NCBI RefSeq assembly: GCF_018320785.1
Contig: NC_054876.1
Location: 20,916,212 to 20,980,211, forward strand
Source: Cheilinus undulatus
Taxonomy: Eukaryota; Chordata; Actinopteri; Labriformes; Labridae
Direction: 5' to 3'
DNA length: 64,000 nt
Part shown: positions 32,175 through 45,300 of the stretch, piece by piece
Position numbering within the stretch: position 1 is the stretch's first letter
Layout: each line of letters starts with the position of its first letter
Notes under the pieces: generated by a model
Told to the model about the DNA's origin: nothing
What the model saw: only the letters and a program-made list of their open reading frames with translations
The model's database searches: none
Program-made: the position numbers and the translations under genes

Positions 32175-32688
32175 CTGGAATTAATATTAACAATATGTAT
32201 AGTTAAAATAGTTTGGTTATGCCTCTCTGGTTAAGTTTTATTCAAGTTCTTTAAGCTGTCAGGACATTTGAACTCTTTGGGGGGGTTTCTCTCTTTTAGA
32301 CCTGCTTCTCCTTTAATCTTGCTATTTATGTAGGCGGTATATTCTTGTTTCTTGGACCCTAACATTTGTGGAAATGATTATCTGTGTTGATTTCCTGTAA
32401 CTGTAGCTCACTCACTGATCATTCCTGGGGAAGCAGCCCTGCAGACTGTGTCAGGTCCCATTGGCCTCTCTGACAAGCACACAAACAGATTAACACAGAT
32501 TTACAGCTTCCCTAACAGATATGGGATACTTCAAATTCTCCTCCTTTGTTACCCACATGTCAGAGATCAAGAGCTTCTTTGGTTTGATTTTCAGACAAAT
32601 AGGTTGGTATTAACAGTTTTGGAGAAAAAGCATAAATTAGCTGCTACTGCTACGACTGTGTTTAGTTGAAGCCAATGAGTCAATAAAC
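32175..32688. other. Non-coding DNA upstream of slain1-like exon
   Basis: I see no exon or named repeat. A missing 5' exon of the slain1-like gene could lie anywhere from here to about 36300, but nothing here encodes the expected coiled coil. Confidence 0.4.
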
Positions 32689-33732
32689 CAGTGGCTCTCG
32701 CCTGGTCTGGCCTCAGGACCCACCAGTCTGTCTTACGACAGATTGCAACCCAAGTTTCCAAACAATTTTCAACAACATGTGTTTAGTTAATTGAATATGT
32801 TGCAGTTTGGAGCATGATTGGACCAAAACACCTGATATAAAAAAGAAAGGGACAAAACTGACAAATCTTACACCCTCTTTCCCCATCATTATGTATCAAT
32901 TGTTGCCAATTTTCCAGAGAACTTGGGAAATTACTTCATATTTACTGGAAAAGTAGCTATTTATTGCAAGACGAGAAGATAAATAGGTTGAAATATTGAC
33001 CAAACATTGAAATTTACCCAATTTCACAGTAAAACAAAGGAAAATCATAGGTATCTATGCATGTTTTATAAGAACTTCATGACTTTTGCCATCATTTTTG
33101 TTTTCAGACACCTAGTTGTGACCATAGACTGTAGAAAGAACTGGACAAACCCTGTGTGACGTCAGTCGTCTGCTTACAATAGGCAGACTCAAACGGCTCT
33201 TGAAGCCAATCCATGGAGGCTTCCATATTAAAATCGTGGTCTCAACCAAACTTTGGATCAACCTAACGGCCCGCCCACTATGTGCGACTTCCTGTCAGCC
33301 TGCTAACTAGTATTCTGGATGACAGAAATGGAGCCTCTGCCCGCCAAGCTATCTGTCAATCATATGAGACGCGCCAATCAGCTTTCATCCTAAATATAAT
33401 CCAAACGATCGTGGTACAAAAAAATTCACCCCCCGTACAGTGGGAGCACAATAAGACACTAGCTAAGGAGACATGTTTGGTGTTTGGAACCAGGCTGTAA
33501 ACCAGTTTATTTCTAGTGTCAAAACCGGCTGTTAAACAGGTGTCAAGACGGGACTTCTGGTGTTTCTGCAGCTAGCCTCAAGTGGACACTCGCGGTATTG
33601 CAATTTTTTGCACTTCTGCATCGGCTTCATTTTTCAGGACCGGAGGTTGCCGCTTGGCCGTGACCCACTGAAAACTGCTCCACAACCCACTTTTGGGTCC
33701 CAACCCAGCAGTTGAGAGCCACTGGTCTAAAC
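32681..33732. mobile_element. hAT-like MITE with nested repeat
   Basis: The inverted ends are CAGTGGCTCTC at 32689 and its complement GAGAGCCACTG ending at 33724. Next to them, inside the element, is the GGGACCCAAAAGTGGGT-type motif common in fish hAT MITEs. Flanking 8-mers CAATAAAC and GTCTAAAC share five bases and may be a decayed duplication. A second repeat beginning near 33120 (gaccatagactgtagaaaga) appears nested inside. No intact ORF is present. Confidence 0.6.
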
Positions 33733-34043
33733 TGTTTGGTCGAGACTTAACCACACCAGTTGCTTTAGATGAATAAGGAATATCAGCTTTAGAGTCAGTG
33801 GAAAACCTTTGGAGCATTTACTGAGCTCATATAATATGGTTACTCAAAAATGTGATCAGAGTTTTTCATCTTTTTAGGTTTCATTGTATGATTTTTGCCA
33901 AAGAAATTTTTGAAAGACTCTTTTCTAGCATACATGGACATATAAACTTTACACAGAAAAAAAATGAAACAAATGTTCAACAGCAGAGGCTAAAAAAACT
34001 TTAATTAATCAGTTGGTTGGCATTAGCATGCCCCAAATAGCTG

Positions 34044-35503
34044 CAGTGCCTTTAAAAAGTAGTAATCCCATAGATGTTTTACCCTTTAGGTGATTTGAAA
34101 ATCAGTCATGGTCAATATAATTTGGCTTCTTTAAAAAAACTATATGATGTCAAAGTGAAAACAGATTTCTACAAAGTAATGTCCATCAAAAAAAATGTAA
34201 TGTTGCATCTGAGTCTGTGTGGATAGGTCTCTATCAGGCTTGCACATCTGGGCGCTGCAATTCTACTCCATTCTTCTTTGCAAAACTGCTCAAGCTCTGT
34301 CAGGTTGCACAACACTGGGCGAGGACAGGCCTTTTCAAGGTGTACCACAAATTCTCTATTGGAATTGAGGTCTGGGCTTTGACTCAGCCACTCTAGAACA
34401 TTGACGTTGCTGTCTATAAAACATTTCTGCATAGCTTTCACTGTATGCTTCAGGTCATTGTATTACTGGAACATATATCTTCCCCTAAGACATAGTTCTC
34501 TTGCAGATGGAATAAGATTGTCCTCCGGGACTTTGCCATATTTTGCCGTGTTCATTTTAACGTATAGCTTTACAAGCCTTCCAGAGCTGGCAGCTAAGAA
34601 GCACCCATACAGCATGATACTGCCACCAGCATGCTTCACAATGGGGATGGTGTGTTTGGGGTGATGAGCAGTGTTTGGTGTCCTTCAAACAACACGTCTT
34701 GTCTGATGGGCATAAGCGCCATTTTGGTCTCATCAAACCAAAGAACTTTCTCCCACTTGACCATGGAGTCTCCCACATGCCTTGGTAAACTCAAGTTGAT
34801 ATCTGATCTGAGTTTTCTTCAGCAGTGGCTTTCTCTTTGCCACTATTCCATAAAGCTTTGACTGGTGAAGAACCTGTGAAATACTTGTATGCAGAGTCTC
34901 TGCCATCTCAGCTGAAGCTTAGAACTCCCTCAGAGCAGTCATAGGTGTCTTTGTGACCTCTCTCACTCGTCTACTTCTTGCACAGTTTCTCAGTTTAATG
35001 AGGACGGCCTGATCTAGGCAGATTTACATGTGAGCAGTACTCCTTCCATTTCTTGATAATGGATTTAACAGAACTCTGTGGATTTTCAGTGCTTTGTAAT
35101 TGTTTTTGTATCCATCCCGACTTATAATTTTCCTTCAGTTTTTGTCTGAGTTGCTTGGACTGTTCTGTTGTCTTCGTGGTGTAATGGTAGCCAGGGATAC
35201 TGATTAACCAGTGACTAGACCTTTCAGACACAGGTGTCTTTATACTACAGTCACTTGAGACATGTTCACTGCAGGCAATTGCCATTTTACGAATTGTGAG
35301 ACTACTGGACCTTGTTAAGTCAGCCACTTTGCCACTGAATATTTATGCAATCAATTATTTGACCTTTAATTTCCTTTTTTTTTTTAGAAATCTGTTTTCA
35401 CTTTTACATTTAAGAGGTTTTTTTTGGTCAAAAAAGCATGACTGATTTATAAAATCATTAAAAAAAGGTAAAACATCCAAGGGGGTGAGTTTTTCATAGG
35501 CAC
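34044..35503 (-). mobile_element. Tc1-like transposon, disabled copy 3
   Basis: The ends are cagtgcctttaaaaagtagt at 34044 and the complement of catccaagggggtgag...cataggcac ending near 35503. This is the same family as the copies at 25511 and 30731. Transposase fragments read on the minus strand in several frames (35327-34995, 34778-34557, 34441-34169). They include SSVKSII, HVNLPRSGRPH and a decayed version of the final catalytic block. The copy is not functional. Confidence 0.85.
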
Positions 35504-36308
35504 TATGGAGTGTTAGCTAGCTAAGTGGGCCAATGCTTCTTGAACCGACCAGTCACGTATTCAACACACCAAAAATAGATTTTATTTGTTATTTGTCAAT
35601 TTCAAGTTAATTCTTCAAATGAGAAATATAACTTGCATTTTAGATAGCCTACAGTGACAAAACTGTTATTGTTACGTTCATACATAATGGCCGACTATGA
35701 TTTAAACCTCTGAAATATGCATGCTAATTGCTACATTAGCATAGCGACTATTCTTGGTATGACCAAACGGCCACAAAGCACACCTATGTAGTTTATGAAA
35801 TGCTGATGGCTCTGTTTTATGTAGATCTTAATATTTGGTTGAAAACATATCACCTGACATTATTTTCATAGTAAAACAAATTATCTATCACAAATGTTTA
35901 GAAAGGTTAGAGCTTGGCGGCTAATTTTGACTGAAGTTACCCGAGCCAGGTAACTCCTTTAAAAACATAACCCCTCCCAAAAACACCCTCGGGTCAACCC
36001 TGCCCTCATCTCACACCAAACAAAGCAGGTGAAGAAGAGGAAGTCAGTTTTCTTCCTCCGTGACAGCGATGTAATATCGCCCTGCCTCCCCGTCCCTCAC
36101 CTCACCGCCCACCAGCCTGCCTCTTCGTCATCGCTGATGTCTCCTGTCTGCCTGCGGTAGACTCGACTCAAACAACGACCGTTAACACTTTTAACTGCCT
36201 CTCATTTATGTAGCATCATGGTATACCTTCAAGGTTACATTCCCAGGTAAAATGTGGAATAACGAGCGGTAAATAGAGCAGCGAAGCTCCACCTGTGCCG
36301 GGAGGGAA
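35504..36308 (+). promoter_or_regulatory. Promoter and 5' leader of the SLC6 gene
   Basis: Up to about 35980 the DNA is AT-rich with no exon. From about 36040 it becomes GC-rich with several CpGs, as expected for a promoter leading into the first coding exon at 36309. Three short upstream ORFs precede that ATG: an ATG-TAG pair at 36208-36213, a 10-codon ORF 36218-36250 and a 6-codon ORF 36252-36272. The transcription start is not visible, so whether they are in the mRNA is inferred. Confidence 0.45.
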
Positions 36309-39300
36309 ATGCAGGACGACGGCGGCAAAGCAGCACTCGGGAGCCCCGCAAACACAGCGCAGGTAGGAGCGGAGGTTTGTTATTCAGGCTCCCTGAGACA
36401 AACATTTCACACTGTGTGGGTTTCAGGAACATAACAACTCCAAAAGCAGTGTGATACCTCGTTACGAGTGATTTAATTTCACTTTCTAGGGCTCTAGGGG
36501 GTGGCAGGGCAGGTAAAATGTCTTTGGATGAAGCGGTCTAACCTGTTCGTCCACATTACTCCCTCCCACCTCTGAGGCTTCTGCTATACTAACATACACT
36601 GATGATAAAAGCCTGAGCTCCGTTTACCGACTCAGCAGATGTGTTTGCTCTGACTTTTCTCAAGTTTTACAGACAGAACAGAACATTACAAGGGTGTGTG
36701 CTGTCATGAAAGAAACTTACAGTTCAAGTTTTCTCATCAGGTGAAGCTTTGAGCCATTTTCTGACCAGGGTTTAAAAATTGATATTCAAAACCACATGTA
36801 TAACTTACTGCAGTCTTCTTTTCAGACAACTCATAAAGGTATTTAAAAAACGTACTATGGCTGACAAAGTAATCATAACAACTTCAGTTATCAATCAGAC
36901 ATGACCTTTATTGTATGAAGTAATAAACACCAAGCATTTGTTTACAACATATATGTTTCAAGGGGATAGAGATTTCTAATCATCTTTGATTTTAACAGGA
37001 GAGGTAAAACTTTGTATTATGCTGTTATTTACACAATCCTACATAATAAAAAATGCCTATTGTTGAATTAAAGCGTGTTCAAATACATTGAATCCTGGTA
37101 TGCTCTCTTGTCAGCACAGCTACAAGCTGTTAACCTCAACTTCCTGGATCATATACACCTCTATATATTAACATGTGTTCACATATTCACTATGTGCATT
37201 TTAGCACTGCAAACCAGCATTGTTTTGATTTTTTTGTTACTTTACTCATGCCACTTGAATAGCTGATCCATCTTTATACACAAATAGATGTCATTTACAG
37301 TTCATAAAACAGAAGCCATGCTGTTATCTTTATCAAACTTCCTCACTGCAAACCTGACCTGACAAAAGAGTTCCTCTCTTGTGTAGAGATGTACAGCCTT
37401 GAACAGAGGAAGAGGAAGATCTACTTGGTGGTTTTAACACCTCACACGTTAGACTGGGTAATCACAACCCAAGTTTGCAAGGGTGAAAAATGTACATGTT
37501 TATGGTTTTTATTCAAGTAAAAGTACAGTTACTCTAGTTAAAATTTATGTGAGTAAAAGTAAAAGCACTGGTCTATAAATCTATTCTAGTAAAAGTATTT
37601 TATATAAAGTTTCCTTTAAATACTGAGTAGCTACTTGGGCTGAACAATTATGGAAAATAATCTAATTGTGATTTTTTTCCCCAATATTGCATTTCTGATT
37701 TGAAACAGGATTGTTTTCCCTATTTGTGTGCTTTTTTCAGCAAACACAAGCAATAAAATATTCCATCTTATAATCAACATCATATATTAAATAGATTGAA
37801 TGAACATAAACTGTTCTTTCCTGTAGACCGGGCATATATGTAAGGATGTCATAACATTATGTAAAAATCAGTGTGAATTACATCTCTTTTTTGTATACTT
37901 CAATCACATCAGTAAAGTGACTTATCTGTTTAATTTAAAGCCTTCTAAGCAATCATCATAACAACTAGGGCTGAACCATTTGAAAAAAATATCTGACTAT
38001 TTTGACTCATATTGCAGGTACTAAGTGTTGTATTAAGGGGAATGATCATTTTTTTTTATTCTCATTTTTAAATAATAAAAAAAAATGAGAAGAGATGGAT
38101 TTTTTGCAAACTTCTAGAAAAAATGGTCCATAAATGTTTGCATGATGTGTAGAGTATAACATAACTGCTGCTGAAAAAAAGTATGAAACCGACTCACATT
38201 TTAGGTCAAAGAAGTATTTCAACTTCTGCAATTTAAAAATTACTGTCGGACATATTGCTATTTAAGCTAATTTACGATTAGCTACCCAGCATTAGTAGCC
38301 AATGAGGAGTCATACAGTAAAAAATGAATGTTTTCTATTGGCAATAGCAACATAAGAATATGGATCTCCAACCAGGTTTTTCAGGTAACGTCACATCTCT
38401 ATAGGAAAGTAAAATAACGTCTGTTTTTGGATGTGATGTAGAATAGTTCCCTCTTTGTGTAGTCAAAACAGAGGAGGAAGAGATGCAAGATCATTGTTCC
38501 CAGGTAAAAGTACAGAAAATGTACTCCAAAAAGTACAAGTACCCTAAAATACTCATTAACAGTAATTTGAGTAAATATAATAAGATACTTCCCACCTCTA
38601 CAAGTTTGACAGTTAAAAAAGACTTTCTGTGTTTTCTCTAAGATGTAACCTGCTGTTGTTTTTTTTAACTTGATAGTGAATCTTAATATTAAAGGACTTA
38701 TACTGTCATTGAATCATCTACCAGTTATCTGAACAATGCCTAGGTGTACTTTGTTATGAAAAGGCAAAAAGAAACATCCTCCCTGTCTCTTATTTCACTG
38801 ACCAAACAACTGTGGTTTCATTTCTTCCCTAGAATTCAATACATTTGAACGGGCACACTGTAACTCAGAATGGACACAGTCCCACATTTCCGGCTTCACC
38901 ACAGCCACAGTTCGATTCCCGAGCCTCGAGTCCTACCCCCACACCCACCCCAGTCATCCCGAGGGAGCAGTGGGGAGGAAAGTATGAGTTCCTGCTCTCC
39001 TGTATTGGATACTGCGTGGGACTGGGGAACGTTTGGCGGTTCCCCTACCTTTGTTACCGCAATGGAGGAGGTGAGCAAGCATTCACTGCCCTTTGATGTC
39101 TGAAATGTTTTAATGCCAGGATGTACGTCTGTTTTGATTTGTTACACTCATTTGGGCAGGAGGCGCCTTTTGCCCTGCCCTTGGGTGTGCACTGTTCATT
39201 TTAATCATGCTGGCTTATTCTGCACACTTGGGTAGCAGCTTTCCTTACTGGGACCTACAACACTGAGCATTAACTAATCCTTTAAGTAGAGACAGCATTT

Positions 39301-42300
39301 TCCTTGATTACAGACACAAAGTCTGCATCTTTAGCAAACTTCATGTCTTAGTCTAAAATCAAACATGCTACAGCCTGAAAAACAGTAAAGCTGAACGGAA
39401 TGTATCTGTGATACTTCTACCTACACAGAGCTTATAAGCTAACCTGCCTCAACAGGCCATCTATCTGTAGCTGCATAAGATAGGTCTTCTCACTGAATGT
39501 CTCTCCTCGCACCTCCTCCTCTAAAGCTGGTATTTTTCCTCCTTCTGTGCAGGTGTGTTCCTCATCCCTTACTTCATAATGCTCTTCTTCACGGGTGTCC
39601 CGCTCTTCCTCATGGAGCTGAGTTTAGGCCAGTATGGAGCAGCTGGCCCTATCACAGTGTGGAAATGTTGCCCACTTCTTAAAGGTAATATATACCTATG
39701 TGTATTGTGCTTTCTAGGCTGCAGGGAAATAAGACACTCACATACACTGTTATTCAAGGACACAGCTCTAAAAACATTCCAGGAGATAATTATGTAAGAC
39801 TCAAAGTGGATTGATGCGCGACTGTAATTAGTCTGACAGTGCTCAACAGTATAAAAATATCTGATCACAGCTTCGTGCTAGTTCTGCACTTATCTTCAGC
39901 ATCCAGTTTGAACCACACGTCACTCAGAGCAAGCAAGCAAGCTTAAGTTGACAACAAAATACCTGTGTCACCAGTCATTCAGTGTTTAAGTCCTGGAAAA
40001 TAACCATCTGACTCACATCAGGTCATCATCTCGTTTCTCTACGTCATGTGGCAAACCCTAAACATTCCTGAGATCACTGCTGCATTAATGCACATCCAAC
40101 GAAGATATGTCTACAAACTGACACAGTGCCAGAAATAGAGCTGGAAAAGCAGATTTTATTACAATCAAGTTTATTTTAAGATGGCCCAGTTTGTGATTGT
40201 TTAAAAGAGCTTGATTTCAATTATTAGAAGGATACAAGGAGCAGTATATGGCATGCTGCATTAGGGCCTGTGACTGTTAATGCCTTTCTTTGTGCAGACA
40301 GAGTCCACTTTCACCACAAAATCAATGCAGTTCAGTTTTTCAGTGTTTAGCATTCTAAGCACACAAACATTTCAACGTGAGCTTTTCTGCTGCTTTCAGC
40401 ACTCCCAATGAAAAATACTTTTTACTTTTTGAGCCAACTGAAATTAACAAGGGGCAGGACTTTTTATATCAGCAATTAAAGTCCCTGTAAAGTAAAATCC
40501 AAACTTTGTGACTTAACACACGAGATATGTAGGAATAAGGTTGCTGTAAACACATGAAAACCCATATCTCTGTGTGACTGAATTTCTATAATTATATATA
40601 ATCACTGAGCAGTTTATCTCAGTATAATCTGTTGTTAGCTGATGTTACTGCCCTCATTTTCATTGAAAGTGAACGGCCGGTTATATGCTATGTTTTTGTT
40701 TATTGTCTGGTAAATTTCAAATACAGTATGTATCAGTCATGGTGGCCTACAGGTCATTAAAAGTATCAAAACAGATAGATCTGTACCAAAAAACAGTAAA
40801 TTCAATCCCCAGCTTCTGTCTGTCTTCTCAGGCACAGAGCCGGGCAGGTGTGCTCTCATCAGGAGCATTTTTTTATTTGAGAAGACTGTATTTCTCGCAA
40901 GTGGGTGTGGCTTGAACTCATTCAACAGACAAGCCCACATTATCCTGGAGCAGATTTTAAAGCCTAATTTTTTCTGATTTTGAAGCTCAATTTTATAAAT
41001 TTAGAGAGATTTTTCACAACTGGAATTTGGCCTGGTGGTTTATTACATGGTGGCCTGTCATACAACAAACCTAAAATACAGGTTTTTTTAAGTCACTTTA
41101 CTGGGACTTTAAATAGTATAATTAAAAAGGTTCAAAAAGCCTATTATCCAGGTCACTTTATAAAAGATAATATTATTATTGATATTGGTAGGATTTAACA
41201 TATAGCTGATGAATTTAATGGTTATTTTGTACTTCTTGTTGTTGTTATAACCCAGCAAAGAAATTCCAGAGCCAAGAAACACTGACAAAGACAAACATAT
41301 TATTGAAAACTTGTCCTCTATGTCTATTAGTGCTGTAAATGACAAAGAAATACTTGATGTTGTTAAAATGCTTAAGTCCACTGATTGTTCTGACATTGAC
41401 ATAGTATTAGTGAATGTATTGTAGAATATATAGTGCAAACATTTACATACATCTGTAACCTCTCCTTTGAAACTGGCACGTTTCCCTCAAAAATAAAAAT
41501 GGCAAATTTCCATCTATTAAAGTAGAGACAGATATCAGTTCACCAGTCACAGACCAATATCACTGCTTCCTCAATTCTCAGATCTCTTAGAAAATGATTC
41601 CTGCAGCAATTTGATAAAAGGCTATTGAGAAATACAAAATATTAAGTGATTACCAGTATAGCTTTAGAGCGAACAGGTCCACCTCAATGACCGTGATGAA
41701 ACTTGTGGAAGAGATATCTACCGCAATAGTCAGAAAGGAATATACTGTTGTTGTTTTAATAGATCTGAAAAAGGCCTTACATACAATTGATCATAGCATA
41801 TTATTGCTGCTTTAGAGAGAAAGGATTATCATGAAACAAACAGCTAAAGAAGAGCAGCTTTTACCATCTATATACTGGACTGAAGGCTGAGACAACATTA
41901 CACATTTTGAGTTAACAATTCCATAACTTTCAGGGATAGTGCATTAAAAAGCAATGCACCAGTGTTCTCCACTACTTTTTGTTGCTTTTGCCATCCTAGG
42001 AGAGGGGATTTAGAAGTGGGTCACTCTGCAGTGACAGAATAATAAGCGAATATCTTCCATATACAAAATAGCTACTTCAGCCATGTTTTTCTGAATTAAT
42101 AGAAAACATTTTAAAATTTAAGTAAACAGTACTTTATCACCAAGTTTTGTTAGTCATTGTATTCAAATTAGGGCTGGGAAATAAATAGATAAATCAGGGT
42201 TTTGGTAAATTGAGATTTGGAAAATTGAAATTCGCAATTTTCTCTTAACCTCTTCCACCCGGGGTCCTTTTTCTAAGTTCAAGCTTGAAAAAGGCAAAAC

Positions 42301-45300
42301 CAAATACAGTTGAGTACTTTGCATTTACATGGTGTACATGAATAAACTTGGTATCAATGTAAAGATCACACAGGGTGGTTTTCTTCAATGGATGGGCTCT
42401 CTCTAAAATATGAGGGTTAATTTTGAGTCTACCCACTTCTGCAGGCACCACTACTACACCCCTTCCTCTTATGTCTTCGCTTATTTTTTTCCCCTGTGCC
42501 TGTGAGAGCTATGTTGTCTGACAAAATATTTTCATCCGTTTATTTAAACAGTGTATCATCTGGTGATAGTCTTTACTGTGGAAAATGATTTTGAGGAAGC
42601 AAAAAGCTGTATTGACAGCATGCTATTTTTCAGTTTCCCTACAGCTATGGTTTGAGGCATTAATCAAAACAAGAAAAAGAAATAATGTCTGTTGTTGCTG
42701 ATTGTCTGTTTCATAACCAGCTTAAACTCTTCTTATGAGCTTCAGATATATAAATAGATATACCACTGTATTTATCATGAGGCTTAAAGCTGCCTGTATA
42801 TAAAGCTGTGACACATCACATTGTACTATAGAGTAATCAAGTTTATTTACCGTTTATTTGTGTCTTCTTGTAGGTATTGGAATTGGGATGCTCTGTGTGT
42901 CCACACTGGTCTGTCTCTACTATAATGTCATTATAGCCTGGACATTTTACTACCTGGGCAGCTCGTTCCAGAGCCCCCTTCCCTGGTCCTGCGATGCTAT
43001 AGCTAATGCAGCTCTCTGTGGTAATGGCACAGTAGGCAACAGCTCTGGTAGTAGAGTCCTCAGCCCCACAGAGATCTTCTGGAAGTAAGTGTCTTTCAAT
43101 TACTTATCTCTCAGATAAAAAAGTCATAATTTAAATTTAAAGTAATATCAGGAAATATGCTCAGTCTGTCGAATACACCTACATAAGATAATACATCTCC
43201 AATTTTAGAAACACTAACTGTTGTGATTTCTTATAGTATGATATTTTAGTCATTATAACTTTTGCACTGAACCAGATATATCTTGCAGAAACTTTTAAGT
43301 TGAGTTCATGTACATAGTATGGTGTGGTGTACATAGGGAAAAAGTTTCCCTATCTAGCTTGCTTACAGTTTTTAGCAATAGCACGGCTTTATTGATATAC
43401 AGCAAACAAACCAAAGGGCTCAGGCTGAGGCAAGATACAGCATCTAGGTCAGACCGTTTGTTGACCTGATCACTGAAGCCTTCCCTCATTGAGGCACAGC
43501 AGGCATTCAGAGGCACTCAGAGAGGCCGCTTCCCTACTGATCTGTGCCCCCTCCACTCATGCAGGACTCATCCGATCTCCCTACTGCTGAATGAAGGGCC
43601 TAGGACTTTTATTTGATGCCTATTGCTCTGTTAATAAGATCTTATTATCAGGGTTTTATTCCAACTCTTTTGACATTATTTCACATATTATATCTTCCAG
43701 TTAATCTATGTTTGACAGCCTTACAGACTGCAGAAAAAATTGCATTTGCAATTCTAATTACACAATGTAATTTCTGAAGAATTGATGCTGTGAATGCTGC
43801 ATGCTTAATAAGCTGATGCTTTACTGCTAATGCTGCATTCGAAAAAGGTGAGTGAAGTGATCCATGAATATTTATTTGAAAGGTTAGCAACAAACTGCTA
43901 ATGCTGCATGTAAAAAAGATGCAAAATACACAGTACTGTGCAGAACTTTTAGGCATGTTTGGGCCAAAAATTGAGGCTGAAGTAAGGCATGAAATGGCAA
44001 GTAAGCCCACCTAAGGGCACCATCAGGCATGAAGGAGGATTGGCATAACCCAGGTTATGCCCTGGGTGTCCTTGCATATTACAGGGGCATCTGAAAATAA
44101 TCTGTTGAAAAAATAACAAAGTCCACATCTTTCGAGCACAGGAATGGGTGGATGTGGTGAGTAAGCTTTGGTAACTGTCTGGGTGGATAGCAGTATTGCC
44201 ACGAACTCCTGATCATGCTGTGGATGATTTTCAGGAGGGCCTGAAAATCTGCCTGCAGCCTCTGGGCGTATCACCAGTGTCGAAAAGGCCAGACAAAATA
44301 GATGCCGTTGAGTTTGACCTTGGCTGCTGAGTGACACCTGTGTATTGACATGTGTCAAGCTTGACTCTTGCTGCCCTGCCCCCTCCCCCCTTTCCAGCCC
44401 TGGCACATTGGGCCCTGTGATAAATCCTTAGCACCCTACATCCTAAAACTTGTGCACATGACTGTATGTATGAAAGATGCTAAAGCTGCATTTGAAAATG
44501 GTTTAATAATCTTTTAAATGAAGAAAGATGTTGAATTTGTCATGGAAAGGCTGGCACTTTGATTCAGAAATATGAGCAGGGAGGGGAAATTAAAAAATCC
44601 TCTCTTCTGTTGTCCTGAAATTTATGCCCAAAACTTCACATTAGAGTAAATGACAGAATTGATGATCTTCCTGTGACAGTTGGCTGTCTTCTGGCAAAAG
44701 GGTAGATTATTTTGCTTTGACAAGTGGTTTAACACAAGCAGAACAAGGTTACCTATGCTTTGACGCCCCTTTGAAGTATCAGCATTGCATTATGTCGCTT
44801 AAATAGCAATTTGCTCATGAAGGTTATTCACAGGAGCACTGAGGACTCTGTGTCCCACTGTTAAGCCTGAGATCCCAGACCATTGAAATGAATGGAAAAC
44901 ACCTTGAAGGGCTGAAAATGGGATCAACTTTGAAAGGTCACTGTGAAAAATCGCTGAATCACTATGAAGTAGCCTAACATGCTATATGAATGGAGTTTCT
45001 AGGCAGATCTATGAATAAGTTTAAAGGGTTTGAATGAAGTTGAAAAGGTAAGAGAAAGGGATGCTTCTAACATTTTAATTGACTAGTCCTCACTCCCAAC
45101 TTTATGAAAATATATCCTCGAGAGTTTGAATGATATCAATGCCTATGCTAGCATTTCAGAGCTTTTTTTTAATCTTTATTTATAGAACAGCTAAAAAGAG
45201 ACAAGAAAGGGAGTGACAGGGAGAAGAGAGTTGGGTAGACAGGCTTGAAAGGGCTGCAGACAGGAGGACTTATCTCTTGACAATAAATCACATCATGTTG

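Noticed and set aside
36060-36190. Minus-strand frame reading RQTGDISDDEEAGWW with a donor, as a possible first exon of the slain1-like gene.
   Set aside because: No in-frame ATG, an in-frame stop shortly upstream, and no similarity to the SLAIN N-terminus.
45160-45260. Possible SINE tail (gacaagaaagggagtgacag region).
   Set aside because: No tRNA-like head or defined ends could be found.
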